Part shown: positions 29,265 through 39,508 of the stretch, one piece after another | Layout of the letters: every line of letters starts with the position of its first letter | How positions within the stretch are numbered: the stretch's first letter is position 1 | From: Arsenophonus melophagi | GTDB lineage: Bacteria > Pseudomonadota > Gammaproteobacteria > Enterobacterales > Enterobacteriaceae | Reading direction: 5' to 3' | Assembly (NCBI GenBank): GCA_032378655.1 | Contig: JAVYJS010000002.1 | Coordinates: 43,110-107,109 of the forward strand | DNA length: 64,000 nucleotides | The notes under the pieces: generated by a model | Seen by the model: only the letters and a program-made list of their open reading frames with translations | Databases searched by the model: none | Told to the model about the DNA's origin: nothing | Made by a program: the position numbers and the translations under genes

Positions 29265-30684
29265 AAATTATTTACCAATAATAATAAAATCTAATTAACT
29301 GATTCTACCAGAAAATCATTCTTAAAAAATAAATAAAATAAAAACCCTTAATTTTATAATAAATGCTTATATTGATTATAAATCTTCTGCTAATAGACCA
29401 TTGATCATTAAATCATCTTTTAGTATCTAAACATTTAAATGACAGTCAGTCTGTAGTTCATGCATCACTGAGAATTCTATTCTATTTGTAATAGCTAACA
29501 CTTTGAAGATTCTCTTTTTTATTTAAATCATAATTTAAACATTTCTAATTAATAGAACATTAGAATGTTCGTATCATTATTTTACTACTAAACTGCATTT
29601 CTACTAAAGAAGTACCTATCTTATCTTTAAGTAGCTATCTTGCATAATATAGGTACTTAAAGATAAGATAGGTATATTAGCATCAGATACTCGTTTATTT
29701 TCAATGATCATTGTTGGTAACTGGCTTTTTAAGAAACATTAGTTTTCGCTATGCTAATAAATAAATATAGGTAAATATTTTCCCATAATAACTAAAAATA
29801 AGAGCAACCATACCATGAATACACTTCTTCTCTGCTGCTTCAGAGATCTACGATATTATCGCTTTTGCTAAGATCAAACAGCAGCATACCGTGCTTTTTC
29901 ACGTTTACATAAAATAGTGCTTTAATGAGCTGAAAGTGGAATTAAGCATGCATGCCTGTTATATCGTGTAACAGTTATTATATAATCAAGGATTTCATGT
30001 ATTAAATTTTAAAAATTATTCAAAAAAAACTCATAAAAGGCACGAAGCCTTATTACACCTAAATAAGGTATTTATCTACAACTAAAATTAATGAATAATA
30101 TAATTAACTCTGTAGTTACGATCTAAACTAAATGATTCTGATCATGACTAAATATCTAATATTAATCTTTCCATACAGATTGTTTTTGATTATAAATCAT
30201 GTATAGAATATATTACCTATAATAGGTTTAATTTAAAACTCAATATTAACATCGATCAATTTTATTGAAAATAAAAACCATATATTCATTATTATAAATG
30301 AAATCATGAACAATATTTATTTTTTTAATTACCTTACTGAGGTGAGGCTATACTAAAATAGTATTATCAATAAGTTCAATATTAAGAAGACAAAAGTTGA
30401 GTAAAACAATTACTAATTCGAGTACTGTGATTAAAAGTCACTACAAATAATACAAGCCAAAAATAAAAGACATCACATTTCCTATTTATTTTACATGCAA
30501 TCCATAAAAGTACTATATATTGTATAGTAAAGCCATACAATAGATGTTAATAACATGCCATCATCAATCAATGAATATTGATGCTTATTTAATTAACTCT
30601 TACTCATTAATAGTTACTATGGAAATCAAAAAAATCGGGCAGATTATACCAACAATCTCGTATGTGAACTTGTTAAAAACTGCG
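29265..30684. other. Gene desert between yeaL and purC
   Basis: About 1.4 kb without a plausible gene or an identifiable relic on either strand. Contains a 21-bp-arm inverted repeat with a 20-nt loop (29613-29633 with 29654-29674). Confidence 0.6.
29613..29674. repeat. Perfect inverted repeat, 21-bp arms
   Basis: Arms 29613-29633 and 29654-29674 are exact reverse complements; the 20-nt spacer is not itself paired. Confidence 0.93.
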
Positions 30685-31398
30685 TCAATCTAAAGAAACG
30701 CCTATACGCTTAGCGACCTCTTCATATGCTTTAATTAAGCCGCCTATATTCTGACGAAAACGATCTTTATCCAATGCATCTTGCGTATTTTTATCCCATA
30801 AACGACTACTATCTGGTGAAAATTCATCACCTAACATTACTTGGCCATTGAATAAGCCAAATTCAAGTTTGAAATCAACTAGGATCAAACCTGCTTTATC
30901 AAAAAGTATATTTAATACTTCATTTGTTTTATGACTTAATCTTTTCATCTCATCAAGATGAGCCAAGCTAACCCATCCAAAAGTTTCACAGTAAGATTCA
31001 TTGATCATTGGATCATGCAGAGCATCATTTTTTAAAAAAAGATCAAAAATAGCAGGATTAAGCGACTTACCTTCTGCAATACCTAACCGTTTAACTAAAG
31101 AACCTGCTGCCCTATTACGAATAACACATTCAACAGGAAGCATAGTTAATTTTTTTACTAATGATTCAGTATTTGATAATAAGCATTCCATTTGGGTTGG
31201 AATTCCAGCTTGTGCTAGCTTATTCATGATGAAATAATTAAATCTATTATTTATCATGCCTTTATGTTCAAACTGTTCTATACGCTCGCCATCTAAAGCT
31301 GATATATCATTGCGAAATTCTAACACTAATAAATTAGGATTATTTGTAATATATACAGTTTTCGCTTTTCCACGATATAGCTCAGTTTTTTTTTGCAT
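30685..31398 (-). CDS. purC: SAICAR synthetase
   Basis: 237 residues as in E. coli. Ligates aspartate to CAIR in purine synthesis. ATP-grasp-like fold with KTELYRGKAKTVYITNNPNL at the start, PVECVIRNRAAGS (about 92-104), LVDFKLEFG (about 174-182) and DEFSPDSSRLWD (about 191-202). In E. coli the order is dapA-bamC-purC; here purC is separated from dapA by 1.1 kb containing a bamC relic. Confidence 0.97.
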   Translation of the reverse strand: MQKKTELYRGKAKTVYITNNPNLLVLEFRNDISALDGERIEQFEHKGMINNRFNYFIMNKLAQAGIPTQMECLLSNTESLVKKLTMLPVECVIRNRAAGSLVKRLGIAEGKSLNPAIFDLFLKNDALHDPMINESYCETFGWVSLAHLDEMKRLSHKTNEVLNILFDKAGLILVDFKLEFGLFNGQVMLGDEFSPDSSRLWDKNTQDALDKDRFRQNIGGLIKAYEEVAKRIGVSLD

Positions 31399-32280
31399 TT
31401 TATGAACTCCGAAATTGAATAAAGGTAATACAAATACTTCAGAGGACTTTTATTAGTCCAAAGTTTATTAAAATTCATAATCAACAAGAGATTTTTATAA
31501 TAGAAAAACTGTAAATCATCTAATATTAGTAGAACTAATGGTTTAATTAAGAATTAATTAACTAATTTTTATTGAGTAATTGTTGTTTTTTACAAAACAA
31601 CAATTACAATGCTACGATTATTTTTATCATTTTATTAAAAATGCTCTTTCGAGACCATAAATCGCAAAACTACTATGATTATTTATCTTTCTAATTTCTA
31701 ATTTAGAATCGCCTTTTATCATAATGCTATAATCGATTTTGATTGTTTTAGAATTACTGTTATTCATCTTCTGATTAATCAAGAAGAGTATCACAAAATA
31801 TCATAATAAGAACATATAATCATGTTTAATGTTTTGCTGCTATCACTGCTCTTTGAACATTAATAATGCATAGCATCCATTACTGATTTTTTTTGTATGT
31901 TACGTAGTTTATGTACCTAATGAACTAACTTATTTAACATAAAATATTATAGTATCATATCATTTTGAATGCGTTATTTTCTATTTCCATGCTTCATGCC
32001 TGTATTAGTAACACCGATAACTATTTAAGTGTTTTATTAATCTAATTGCATTTTCTTTCTTGGTTTTTAAAAAAACATGTACCTTATTGAGGTCATATAA
32101 TCCAATCGGTAACCAAAATGGCCATTATTACTTTTCCATAACTTTTATCGCTTTTTTATAATATCAAGTTTATTTGCAACAATAGTGCTTATTACACTAG
32201 TTTTTTTTTAAAAACAGTAATCTACTAAAAGTTAAGCTATTTTCTGCATGATCATCATTATATAATGATGATGGTCTTAG
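31399..32280. other. Decayed DNA between purC and the bamC relic
   Basis: No gene. It occupies the place of the middle and C-terminal parts of bamC, too decayed to align. Holds a 14-bp-arm hairpin (31576-31607, loop TTAC) and an 11-bp-arm, zero-loop palindrome (32251-32272). Confidence 0.55.
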
Positions 32281-32470
32281 AGGATGTATATCTAATTCCT
32301 AACCTAAAGGACATTTTGATGAGCTGGTACAATAGCATATGAGCTGTTTTGTAACAGTAATTACAACCTGTAAAGAATAATTAAATTTTTTTAATGCTGT
32401 TGTATTAAAATATGATGCATCACTGCTAATTTGAGGTTTATAGCGTTGCTGCATATTAAGCAGCTAAATA
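32281..32470 (-). pseudogene. bamC: bamC relic (outer-membrane assembly lipoprotein)
   Basis: Just downstream of dapA on the same strand, the minus strand reads RYKPQISSDASYFNTTALKK, collinear with mature BamC ([20 protein letters not shown]), and further on ELDIHP against ALDIRPP. The lipobox region before RYK is broken by a stop and frame change, and nothing downstream forms an ORF. The position (dapA-bamC-purC) is exactly that of E. coli. BamC is a non-essential accessory of the BAM complex, so its loss is tolerable. Confidence 0.8.
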
Positions 32471-32540
32471 CTATAGGATACAATCCTATAAGATTGCTAC
32501 CCTTTCATTTTTTTTTGAAAAAAATTACCAGGACATTTCT

Positions 32541-33458
32541 CTAAACTTTTTGTAAATTAGCAAGCTTGAGTGCTTTTTGTACTGCTATTTGGCCTGTTAT
32601 TGTTAATGGTGTCATCGGTAATCGTAATGTATTTGAATTAATAATTCCTAACTGATAACAAGCCCATTTCACCGGAATTGGATTAGGCTCAATAAATAAT
32701 TGATGATGCAATTCACTGAGTCGATAATTTATTTTATTGGCTTCGTTATATTTTCCTAATAATGCAAGTTTACATATTGTAGCCATTAACTTAGCGGCAA
32801 TATTGGCTGTTACCGAAATTACCCCTTGTCCACCTAATTGGATAAAATCTAATGCAGTTGCATCATCACCACTAAGTAATATAAAACTATCAGACTTGAT
32901 TAAGTTGCGAATGCGATTGACACGACTTAAATCACCACTAGCCTCTTTAACAGCAACAATATTATCTAACTTTGCTAATCTTGCAATTGTTTCTGGTAAT
33001 AAATCGCATCCAGTACGTGAAGGAGCATTGTATAAAATCTGTGGTAAATGAGTTTGTTCAGCTATAGATTTAAAATGCTGATATAATCCCTCTTGTGAGG
33101 GTTTATTATAGTAAGGTGTTGCCACCAAACAGGCAACAATACCTGTTTTTTCTAAAGATTTAGCTACTTTAATGGCTTGCTTGGTGGCAGTTTCACAACT
33201 GCCGGCAATAATTGGAATTCTGTTATCAGCGTACTCTAATGTACTCAATACCACATTCAAACGCTCTTTAGGATTAAGAGTGACTGATTCTCCAGTTGTA
33301 CTAACAGATACAATTGCAGTTGTACCATTTTTTACATGATAATTAACCAGGTTTTTCAAGCTAGCTTGATCTATTTGTCCTTTGTTATTCATGGGGGTAA
33401 CAATAGCAACTACACTTCCTCGTAAAAAATTCTGATATTCAATAAAATTATTAATCAT
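32541..33458 (-). CDS. dapA: 4-hydroxy-tetrahydrodipicolinate synthase
   Basis: 305 residues, about a dozen longer at the N-terminus than E. coli DapA (292). The homologous part begins at FLRGSVVAIVTPM and has no start codon there, so the upstream ATG with a TAGGAA ribosome site is the likely start. Class I aldolase TIM barrel with TTGES (about 56-60), the Tyr of YNAPSRTGCDL and the Schiff-base Lys of VAVKEASGDL. Condenses pyruvate with aspartate semialdehyde, first step to diaminopimelate/lysine. Confidence 0.96.
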   Translation of the reverse strand: MINNFIEYQNFLRGSVVAIVTPMNNKGQIDQASLKNLVNYHVKNGTTAIVSVSTTGESVTLNPKERLNVVLSTLEYADNRIPIIAGSCETATKQAIKVAKSLEKTGIVACLVATPYYNKPSQEGLYQHFKSIAEQTHLPQILYNAPSRTGCDLLPETIARLAKLDNIVAVKEASGDLSRVNRIRNLIKSDSFILLSGDDATALDFIQLGGQGVISVTANIAAKLMATICKLALLGKYNEANKINYRLSELHHQLFIEPNPIPVKWACYQLGIINSNTLRLPMTPLTITGQIAVQKALKLANLQKV

Positions 33459-33925
33459 ACTATTCCTACTTTCTATTTATTTTTTTACTTTATTTTATCC
33501 AAAATAACTTTTTACAGTTAAACATCAGACGCCAGAGTACTTTTATTTAGTTCTATATTGTTTTATTACCCCTTTAATTGTAAAGCACATGACATTGAAT
33601 ACTGTTTATGCTAACAGTACCGTTTATAACTACCATACGGTATCTACAATGATATTGTATATTGTTACCAATATCATTGAATATTTTATTTGCTTATCTA
33701 TCATAAGAATAGATTTAGAGTAGCAAAATTAGTATAGAAATGATCTATACATAGACGCTTTAGATCAATAATGCAAAATTCATTCAATACCTCGTATTGA
33801 TACGAGGTATTGAATGAATAACAATAGATTTAAATAATTAATGATACGCACAATTACATATTAAAGGTATCCATGACATTAGCAGTAAGTCACAATAACA
33901 TATAGAATTGAATGGAGAGAATCTA
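33459..33925. other. Intergenic region between dapA and bcp
   Basis: In E. coli gcvR lies here; no recognisable part of it remains in this 470-bp stretch. Contains a perfect 19-bp-arm hairpin (33778-33819), about 110 bp before bcp. Divergent promoters for dapA and bcp must lie here but none stands out. Confidence 0.5.
33778..33819. repeat. Perfect inverted repeat, 19-bp arms
   Basis: Arms 33778-33796 and 33801-33819, loop TTGA, core CAATACCTCGTA. It lies upstream of bcp rather than after a gene, so it is not an ordinary terminator. Confidence 0.94.
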
Positions 33926-34396
33926 ATGAGTCCATTGAAAACAGGTGATAAGGCACCTCAATTTAGCCTTCCTGATCAAGATGGCGAAATAATCAATTTA
34001 TCTGATTATATTGGTCAACGCGTTTTAATTTATTTTTATCCTAAAGCAATGACACCAGGATGCACAATACAAGCTTGTGGATTGCGTGATGCGATGGATA
34101 AATTAAAAAAAATAGGTATCGTAATCTTTGGAATCAGTTCTGATAAACCAGAAAAGTTATTACGTTTTTCCGAAAAAGAAATGCTAGAATTTACATTACT
34201 ATCGGATCAAAAACACGAGGTTGCAAAGAAATTCGGTGTATGGGGAACAAAGCAGTTTATGGGCAAAACCTTTAATGGTATTTATCGTGTTACTTTTCTG
34301 ATTAATAGCATAGGGGCTATTGAGCATGTTTTTGATAAATTCAAAACTACGGAACATCACCACATTGTACTGGACTATTTGAATACGCATCAATAA
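33926..34396 (+). CDS. bcp: Thiol peroxidase Bcp (atypical 2-Cys peroxiredoxin)
   Basis: 156 residues from the ATG at 33926. This start gives MSPLKTGDKAPQFSLPDQDG, matching E. coli Bcp (MNPLKAGDIAPKFSLPDQDG); an ATG 18 bp upstream lies before the GGAGAGA ribosome site. The peroxidatic Cys is in MTPGCTIQACGLRD and the resolving Cys five residues on. Reduces hydrogen and organic peroxides using thioredoxin. Neighbours perM, as in E. coli. Confidence 0.96.
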   Translation: MSPLKTGDKAPQFSLPDQDGEIINLSDYIGQRVLIYFYPKAMTPGCTIQACGLRDAMDKLKKIGIVIFGISSDKPEKLLRFSEKEMLEFTLLSDQKHEVAKKFGVWGTKQFMGKTFNGIYRVTFLINSIGAIEHVFDKFKTTEHHHIVLDYLNTHQ

Positions 34397-34402
34397 TTAA
34401 AA

Positions 34403-34451
34403 TTGAATTGTTAATTGCCTTTTGCAAATTTTGTGGCAATTAACAATTCAA
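34403..34451. terminator. Bidirectional terminator between bcp and perM
   Basis: 17-bp perfect arms 34403-34419 and 34435-34451 with a 15-nt loop, lying between the converging bcp and perM stops (it overlaps the last codons of perM). Flanked by A/T-rich tracts on both sides. Confidence 0.7.
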
Positions 34452-35515
34452 CCTATTTTGGTAATGAAAATATCTTCCGGAAACACATGCATTATCGCTT
34501 TAATTAGCGTTGCTAATGGAATGGCAAAAAATACTCCCCAAAATCCCCAGAGTCCACCAAACACTATGACAGATAAAATAATAACAAGGGGATGTACATT
34601 CACCACTTCAGAAAATAAAATTGGCACTAATAAATTTCCATCAAGTCCTTGAATAATAAAATAAACGATGAACAACGTCCAAAAGTCGGATCCAATACCC
34701 CATTGAAAAAGTGCAACTAACACTACTGGTATAGTAACAACTACAGCTCCTATGTAAGGGAGTAAAACAGAAACACCAACCAAGACAGCTAAAAATAATG
34801 AGTAACGTAAACTCAAAAAAGTAAAAGCCATATAAGTACAGATGCCAACAATAATCATTTCAATAACCTTACCACGAATATAATTCGTAATCTGTTGGTT
34901 CATTTCTTGCCACACTTGGTTGACTAATAACTGATTACGAGGCAAAATACGCTGTAGTCCGTATATCATTCTAGTTTTGTCTTTTAACAGAAAAAAGATT
35001 ATTAATGGAACTAAAACTAGATATATGGCAATACTTATAATGCTAATCAGCGAAGCAACAGAATACTTCAGTAACGATTCGCCAAAAACCGATAAACGAC
35101 TACGAAGATTATTTACAATCATATCAATAATACCAGCATCGACTAAAGCTGGATAACGTTTAGGCAATGATTTTGCGTATTCATTAAAGCTATTAACCAT
35201 TGAAGGTAAATCAAATAATAAATTCATTCCTTGTTGCCAAACAAGAGGAACAATAATTAAAAATACCATAGCACTAATACCCATAAATATTACCAGTACA
35301 ATAGAGGCCGCAGTTAGTCTTGAGAATCCTAACTGACATATTTTTTGAGTTGGCCATTCAAGTAAATAAGCCAAGACAATAGCAACTAATAAAGGAGTTA
35401 AAATATCATTAAAAATGAATATTATACAAAATCCGATAATCAGGCTAATGAACAATGCAACGACATGAGGATCGGAAAATCTTCGACGATACCATTGTAA
35501 AAACATCTCCAGCAT
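34448..35515 (-). CDS. perM: AI-2E family transporter PerM
   Basis: 355 residues, about eight membrane spans with a central amphipathic region (about 90-150). Belongs to the AI-2E/PerM family by architecture and by LLKDKTRMIYGLQRILPRNQ (about 172-191) and GLDGNLLVPILFSEVVNVHP (about 290-309). Its transported substrate in enterics is not established. Synteny bcp-perM-(bepA)-hda as in E. coli supports the assignment. Confidence 0.92.
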   Translation of the reverse strand: MLEMFLQWYRRRFSDPHVVALFISLIIGFCIIFIFNDILTPLLVAIVLAYLLEWPTQKICQLGFSRLTAASIVLVIFMGISAMVFLIIVPLVWQQGMNLLFDLPSMVNSFNEYAKSLPKRYPALVDAGIIDMIVNNLRSRLSVFGESLLKYSVASLISIISIAIYLVLVPLIIFFLLKDKTRMIYGLQRILPRNQLLVNQVWQEMNQQITNYIRGKVIEMIIVGICTYMAFTFLSLRYSLFLAVLVGVSVLLPYIGAVVVTIPVVLVALFQWGIGSDFWTLFIVYFIIQGLDGNLLVPILFSEVVNVHPLVIILSVIVFGGLWGFWGVFFAIPLATLIKAIMHVFPEDIFITKIG

Positions 35516-35829
35516 ATATTCACTCCTGAATGTCGTAAATTAGCCTTTTAATCTACGTAATTATGTCAATTAAAAGATTATCCAGTAAGTTTTATTAAGA
35601 CTTACTATCGTACAATATCATTATTCTAAAATAATCAACCACAAGGTTGATTAGTTGTAAGGCATACTGTCAGTTTTTGGAATAAAATAAATAAAATTTT
35701 TTTTAAAACCATTCATTACTCTTTCATTAACAATGATATTAATAGTTCTTGAGGGCTCTTTTATATCTTTTTAGTAAAAATTTATCTCGTATTTAATGTT
35801 CCGTAATGGAAAGTACATTGATTTGTAAT

Positions 35830-36420
35830 TAAGAGATCCGTATTAGTGAATTACAAATACGCCAATTTCATAACTAGTGCTCCTTAATTCAGTTAATAAA
35901 ATGCATACCTGTGATTTACGTTTAGTACAAAGCAAAAGCAGTCAACACTGTTCATGTACCTGGTAAATAACCTTTAATATCCATCCTTATTTTGGATTTC
36001 ATGGTATTATTCTCTACATTACGCTCTTTTAATTATGCATAAAGTGATCATGTACTATGATCAGTGATCACTAATAAAATGTCCTTTGTAACAAAAAACA
36101 TTTTTTCTCATATGCTAGAAGATCGTAAACGTATTATACCGTTAGCTTGTTTAGCAGATGCTGCTTGTATAGATGCTATTGATGCATACTTTTATGTATG
36201 AGCTATCCTTAGATAAACATCTAGCTTTTGATGGAAATATTAGTAGCCATGCCAGAGGCATAATAAGCTTTAATCAATTTTTAAGAGTTATGATATATTT
36301 TTTTTAAAAACCCATGATCTCAATACTACCTGAGATGCGATTAGCGTATCTATTACAAAATCTTTTTATTACTAAATCTTTATTTAGCTCAAGACGCTAT
36401 TTTGCTAAAACAAATACCTA
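35830..36420 (+). pseudogene. bepA: bepA relic (periplasmic beta-barrel assembly protease)
   Basis: Across frames the plus strand retains a collinear series of BepA motifs: LRLV at 35916; FGFHGIILYITLF against FFGGNVVLHSALF; VTKNIFSHMLED then RKRIIPL near 36090-36140 against VTQRHLARAMED and QQRSAPL; RGIISFNQ against RQGMISFTQ; THDLNTT against THPLPES; YLAQDA near 36381 against YLAKAR. The HExxH zinc motif has gone and stops are frequent. E. coli has bepA in this orientation between perM and hda. BepA degrades stalled outer-membrane proteins, so its loss parallels that of bamC. Confidence 0.85.
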
Positions 36421-37121
36421 AAGTACATTTCATTCATCACTGATGCAGTTACATTAGCGCAGATATATATCTAGATCAGGTGTATATTTTACACTTATAA
36501 AATAAAACCTCTCTTTGTAAATTGTATTACAATCTATCTAGGATAGTAGTTATTTGCTCTTATAAATGAGAGTAAATAAAGATAAAAGATTAGAGTAAAA
36601 TTGATATTACTAGGTTACTTTGGATTAAAAAATTAGATAAATCTTGAGTTTTTAATTATTTAAGAGCAATATTGTATTTATATAATACATTAGTCAAAAC
36701 GCAAATGACCCCTGTGTTATATAAAACAGGTAACTAATACCGTTTTTATCAATAAACGGTATTAGGAATTTATGTAATTATTACCTACGCACTACCTACG
36801 ATAGTGAAATGACTTTCAACAAGCTTTGTTAAATACTTTACAATACCACTAATATCTGTAAGTAAAATCTTGCTTTTAAAATTTAGTTGCACTAATCTGC
36901 ATTAGTGAATAAAAATCACGAATATATTTTAGTAAACACTTAATTTATCTGATTGAACGCTTGGAGCTTTAATTCGAGTTCTGAAAAGAAAAGAAATGTT
37001 CTTATAAGCGATGCTTATAGCAAAATACTTCTAGAGAAACTGATTTATTGCAAAGGAGAGGCATTTAGCTCAACCTATAACAGAATGGGTTCAATCTCTT
37101 CCATATTCTCAACCCATTCTT
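36421..37121. other. Decayed region before hda 3' end
   Basis: Probably the bepA tail and yfgD, too decayed to align. Contains a 12-bp-arm hairpin (36734-36745 with 36754-36765). A 21-bp inverted repeat with one mismatch (37071-37091 with 37111-37131) overlaps the hda stop and is well placed as its terminator. Confidence 0.5.
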
Positions 37122-37820
37122 TTATAGGTTGAGAATATTTTTAACGAATGGAATAGTCAACTTGCGCTGTGCAATAATAGAAGCATGATCTAACTCATCT
37201 AACATAGTAAATAATGTGTGTGGTTGCCTGTTTAAGCGTGCTAATATAAAACGACTCACCACTTCAGATAATTCAAAACCACGTAATTGAGCACGCAATT
37301 GTAATGCCTGGATCTTACCATCATCATTAAGATGATGCAGTTTATAAATCTGTCCAGAATCAAGCCTGGAAGCTAAATCAGGCAAAGTTAAATTAATTAA
37401 CTTTGGAGGCCTATCTCCTGTAATTAATAAACAGCTTGTACCATTTTCCAAGATACGATTATATAAATTAAATAATGCTATTTCCCAATCTTCATCATTG
37501 GCAAGACAATGAACATTGTCAATGCAAATCAGCGCTAAATGCTCTGTCCCATCTAAAACATCAGGTACGAAATAGTTCCGTTTATCCAACGGAAAATAGC
37601 ACACTGCTACACCTTTTGTTGATAATTCAGTACATGCAGCATGTAATAAATGACTTTTTCCACTACCTGATTGCTTGGACCAAAAATAAATATAGCTACT
37701 ATAGAATTGATTAATAGCAGATTTAATAGCTGCTATTAAAGCACTATTTTCTCCAGTGATAAAACTGGCAAATGTTTCATCATCAGGTGTAGATAAAGGT
37801 AATGAAAGCTGTACAGGCAT
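37122..37820 (-). CDS. hda: DnaA regulatory inactivator Hda
   Basis: 232 residues from the ATG at 37820, which has AGAGG upstream; an in-frame GTG 12 bp earlier abuts the same site and is less likely. AAA+ protein that, with the sliding clamp, stimulates DnaA-ATP hydrolysis. Clamp-binding motif QLSLPL at about residues 4-9, Walker A-like SGSGKSHLLHAA, Walker B LICIDNVH, sensor region GDRPPKLINL, arginine finger in DLASRLDSGQIY. Retained, implying DnaA-controlled initiation. Confidence 0.95.
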   Translation of the reverse strand: MPVQLSLPLSTPDDETFASFITGENSALIAAIKSAINQFYSSYIYFWSKQSGSGKSHLLHAACTELSTKGVAVCYFPLDKRNYFVPDVLDGTEHLALICIDNVHCLANDEDWEIALFNLYNRILENGTSCLLITGDRPPKLINLTLPDLASRLDSGQIYKLHHLNDDGKIQALQLRAQLRGFELSEVVSRFILARLNRQPHTLFTMLDELDHASIIAQRKLTIPFVKNILNL

Positions 37821-37835
37821 ATTTAAAAACACCTC

Positions 37836-37877
37836 TTTCCATAGAGATCAAAATAGTTTCCATAGAGATCAAAATAG
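37836..37877. repeat. Tandem duplication, 2 x 21 bp
   Basis: 37836-37856 is repeated exactly at 37857-37877, just upstream of hda. Identity of both copies implies a recent slippage or copying event in the 5' region of the gene. Confidence 0.95.
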
Positions 37878-39508
37878 ATAAAAAATAAGACTTAACCTAA
37901 AAGTTACAAAGAGTTTACTTAAAAAAATCCAATGAAACTAACAATTTTTCTAGTATTAGCAGTAATAATAGTTATTTTCATCGTTTTAACCAGTTGAAGC
38001 TGATTGGTTTTATAAGCATTTTTAGCCGAAAATATAAATATAGTTCAAAACTAACACCGGTAATATTAATTACCGGTAACAAAAACTACTACATGCAACT
38101 GATTAGCACCAATTCTGCTACAGAAAACATTCACTTGAATAAATTGAATAACTGAAAGAAAAATCAAATCTTACAAATTTATTATAACCTTTTCGATAAT
38201 CCATTAATATTGAAATACCTGATAGAATACTAAGATACTTCAGTCATCAGGAAATACAACGACAATAATAGTAACAGAATGAAAATAAAGCTGAATTGCA
38301 GCTACTAATTTATCTATCTAAGTTAAGAAATACAATAATCAATCGCTGTCTTGCTTACTGAGATGAAAGAGGTTACTGCACTATAACTCGCTGAAGTAGC
38401 ATATAACTTTAATGATGGCCAAAACAACAATATTCACCATAGATAGTATTTTATGGAATAAAAAATAAAAATATAGTTGCTAAATGTTTAGCAACATAAA
38501 CGGTTGAAATCGAGATTCAAAGAGGTCTTATCCAACAAGACAATGCGATTACTATCAAATTATCAATAAATTTTATATTGACCATGATTGGTCAATAACC
38601 GAATTCATATCAATTACTTTTATTAGAAAATATGAACTGATTGTAGGAAGCGGCAACATTAAAAATAGGAATTTTCTGTTAAGCAATCGAAAAGCCACTA
38701 CATATAAAGATTAACGCTTTATATCACTACTGAACTGATCTAATAACTTGAATCAATATTATATCTGATTTCAGTTAAGTTTAGAGCGCAAATCGCTGTT
38801 TGTATTTAAAATCAATAATAACAAATATAATCTTTCTGTAAGCAAGATTATATTAATCAAAATTCATACCTTCGTGAAAGTTTTCAATAAATACTACTAT
38901 AGTAAAGTTCTCTATAGAAATAATATAAAAAATCTAAATATTCTCATATATCATATAAATATCATACTAAAACTGTAGAATAAAATACAGTTTGAGCGAT
39001 ATATAGCAAAATACATCAATGGATACATGATCTAGTAACGGAATGTACTAATAATATAAACGTCTATTATATACTTGGAAAACATAATAGAATAGGTTCT
39101 TTTAACCATTGTCTTTTGATATCTATAATGATTTTTTATGGATTATAAAAGACTATATCAATAACTAATAATTATTAGTTATTTTACTTATAAAACTAAT
39201 CAATACAATTCAGTTTTTAAGAAATATTTTTTTATTTTATCAGTTTTAAATTGATAAAATCTATATAACTCAGTATTGATGATATCAATCATTAATACTG
39301 AGTATATAAAGTTTATTATTTACATACTCATTAAATTCTATTTTCCATACAATAGAAATATATCTAAAATATTAGAAAATAATGCTATTGATAATAGCAA
39401 AGTAACAATTTCGCATCAACGATTAATACTTCCATTACTATAATAACTTATTACTGCGTAGAATACGCAAAGTATAAAATTGGAAATTCTTTTCTAAGAA
39501 AAGACGTA
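37878..39508. other. Gene desert between hda and mtr
   Basis: About 1.6 kb. A plus-strand ATG at 37932 opens a hydrophobic stretch (MKLTIFLVLAVIIVIFIVLT) that meets stops at once, suggesting the signal segment of a dead envelope gene I cannot name. Further plus-strand fragments (about 38500-38700) look once coding but unidentifiable. A 24-bp perfect palindrome lies at 39160-39183. Confidence 0.5.
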
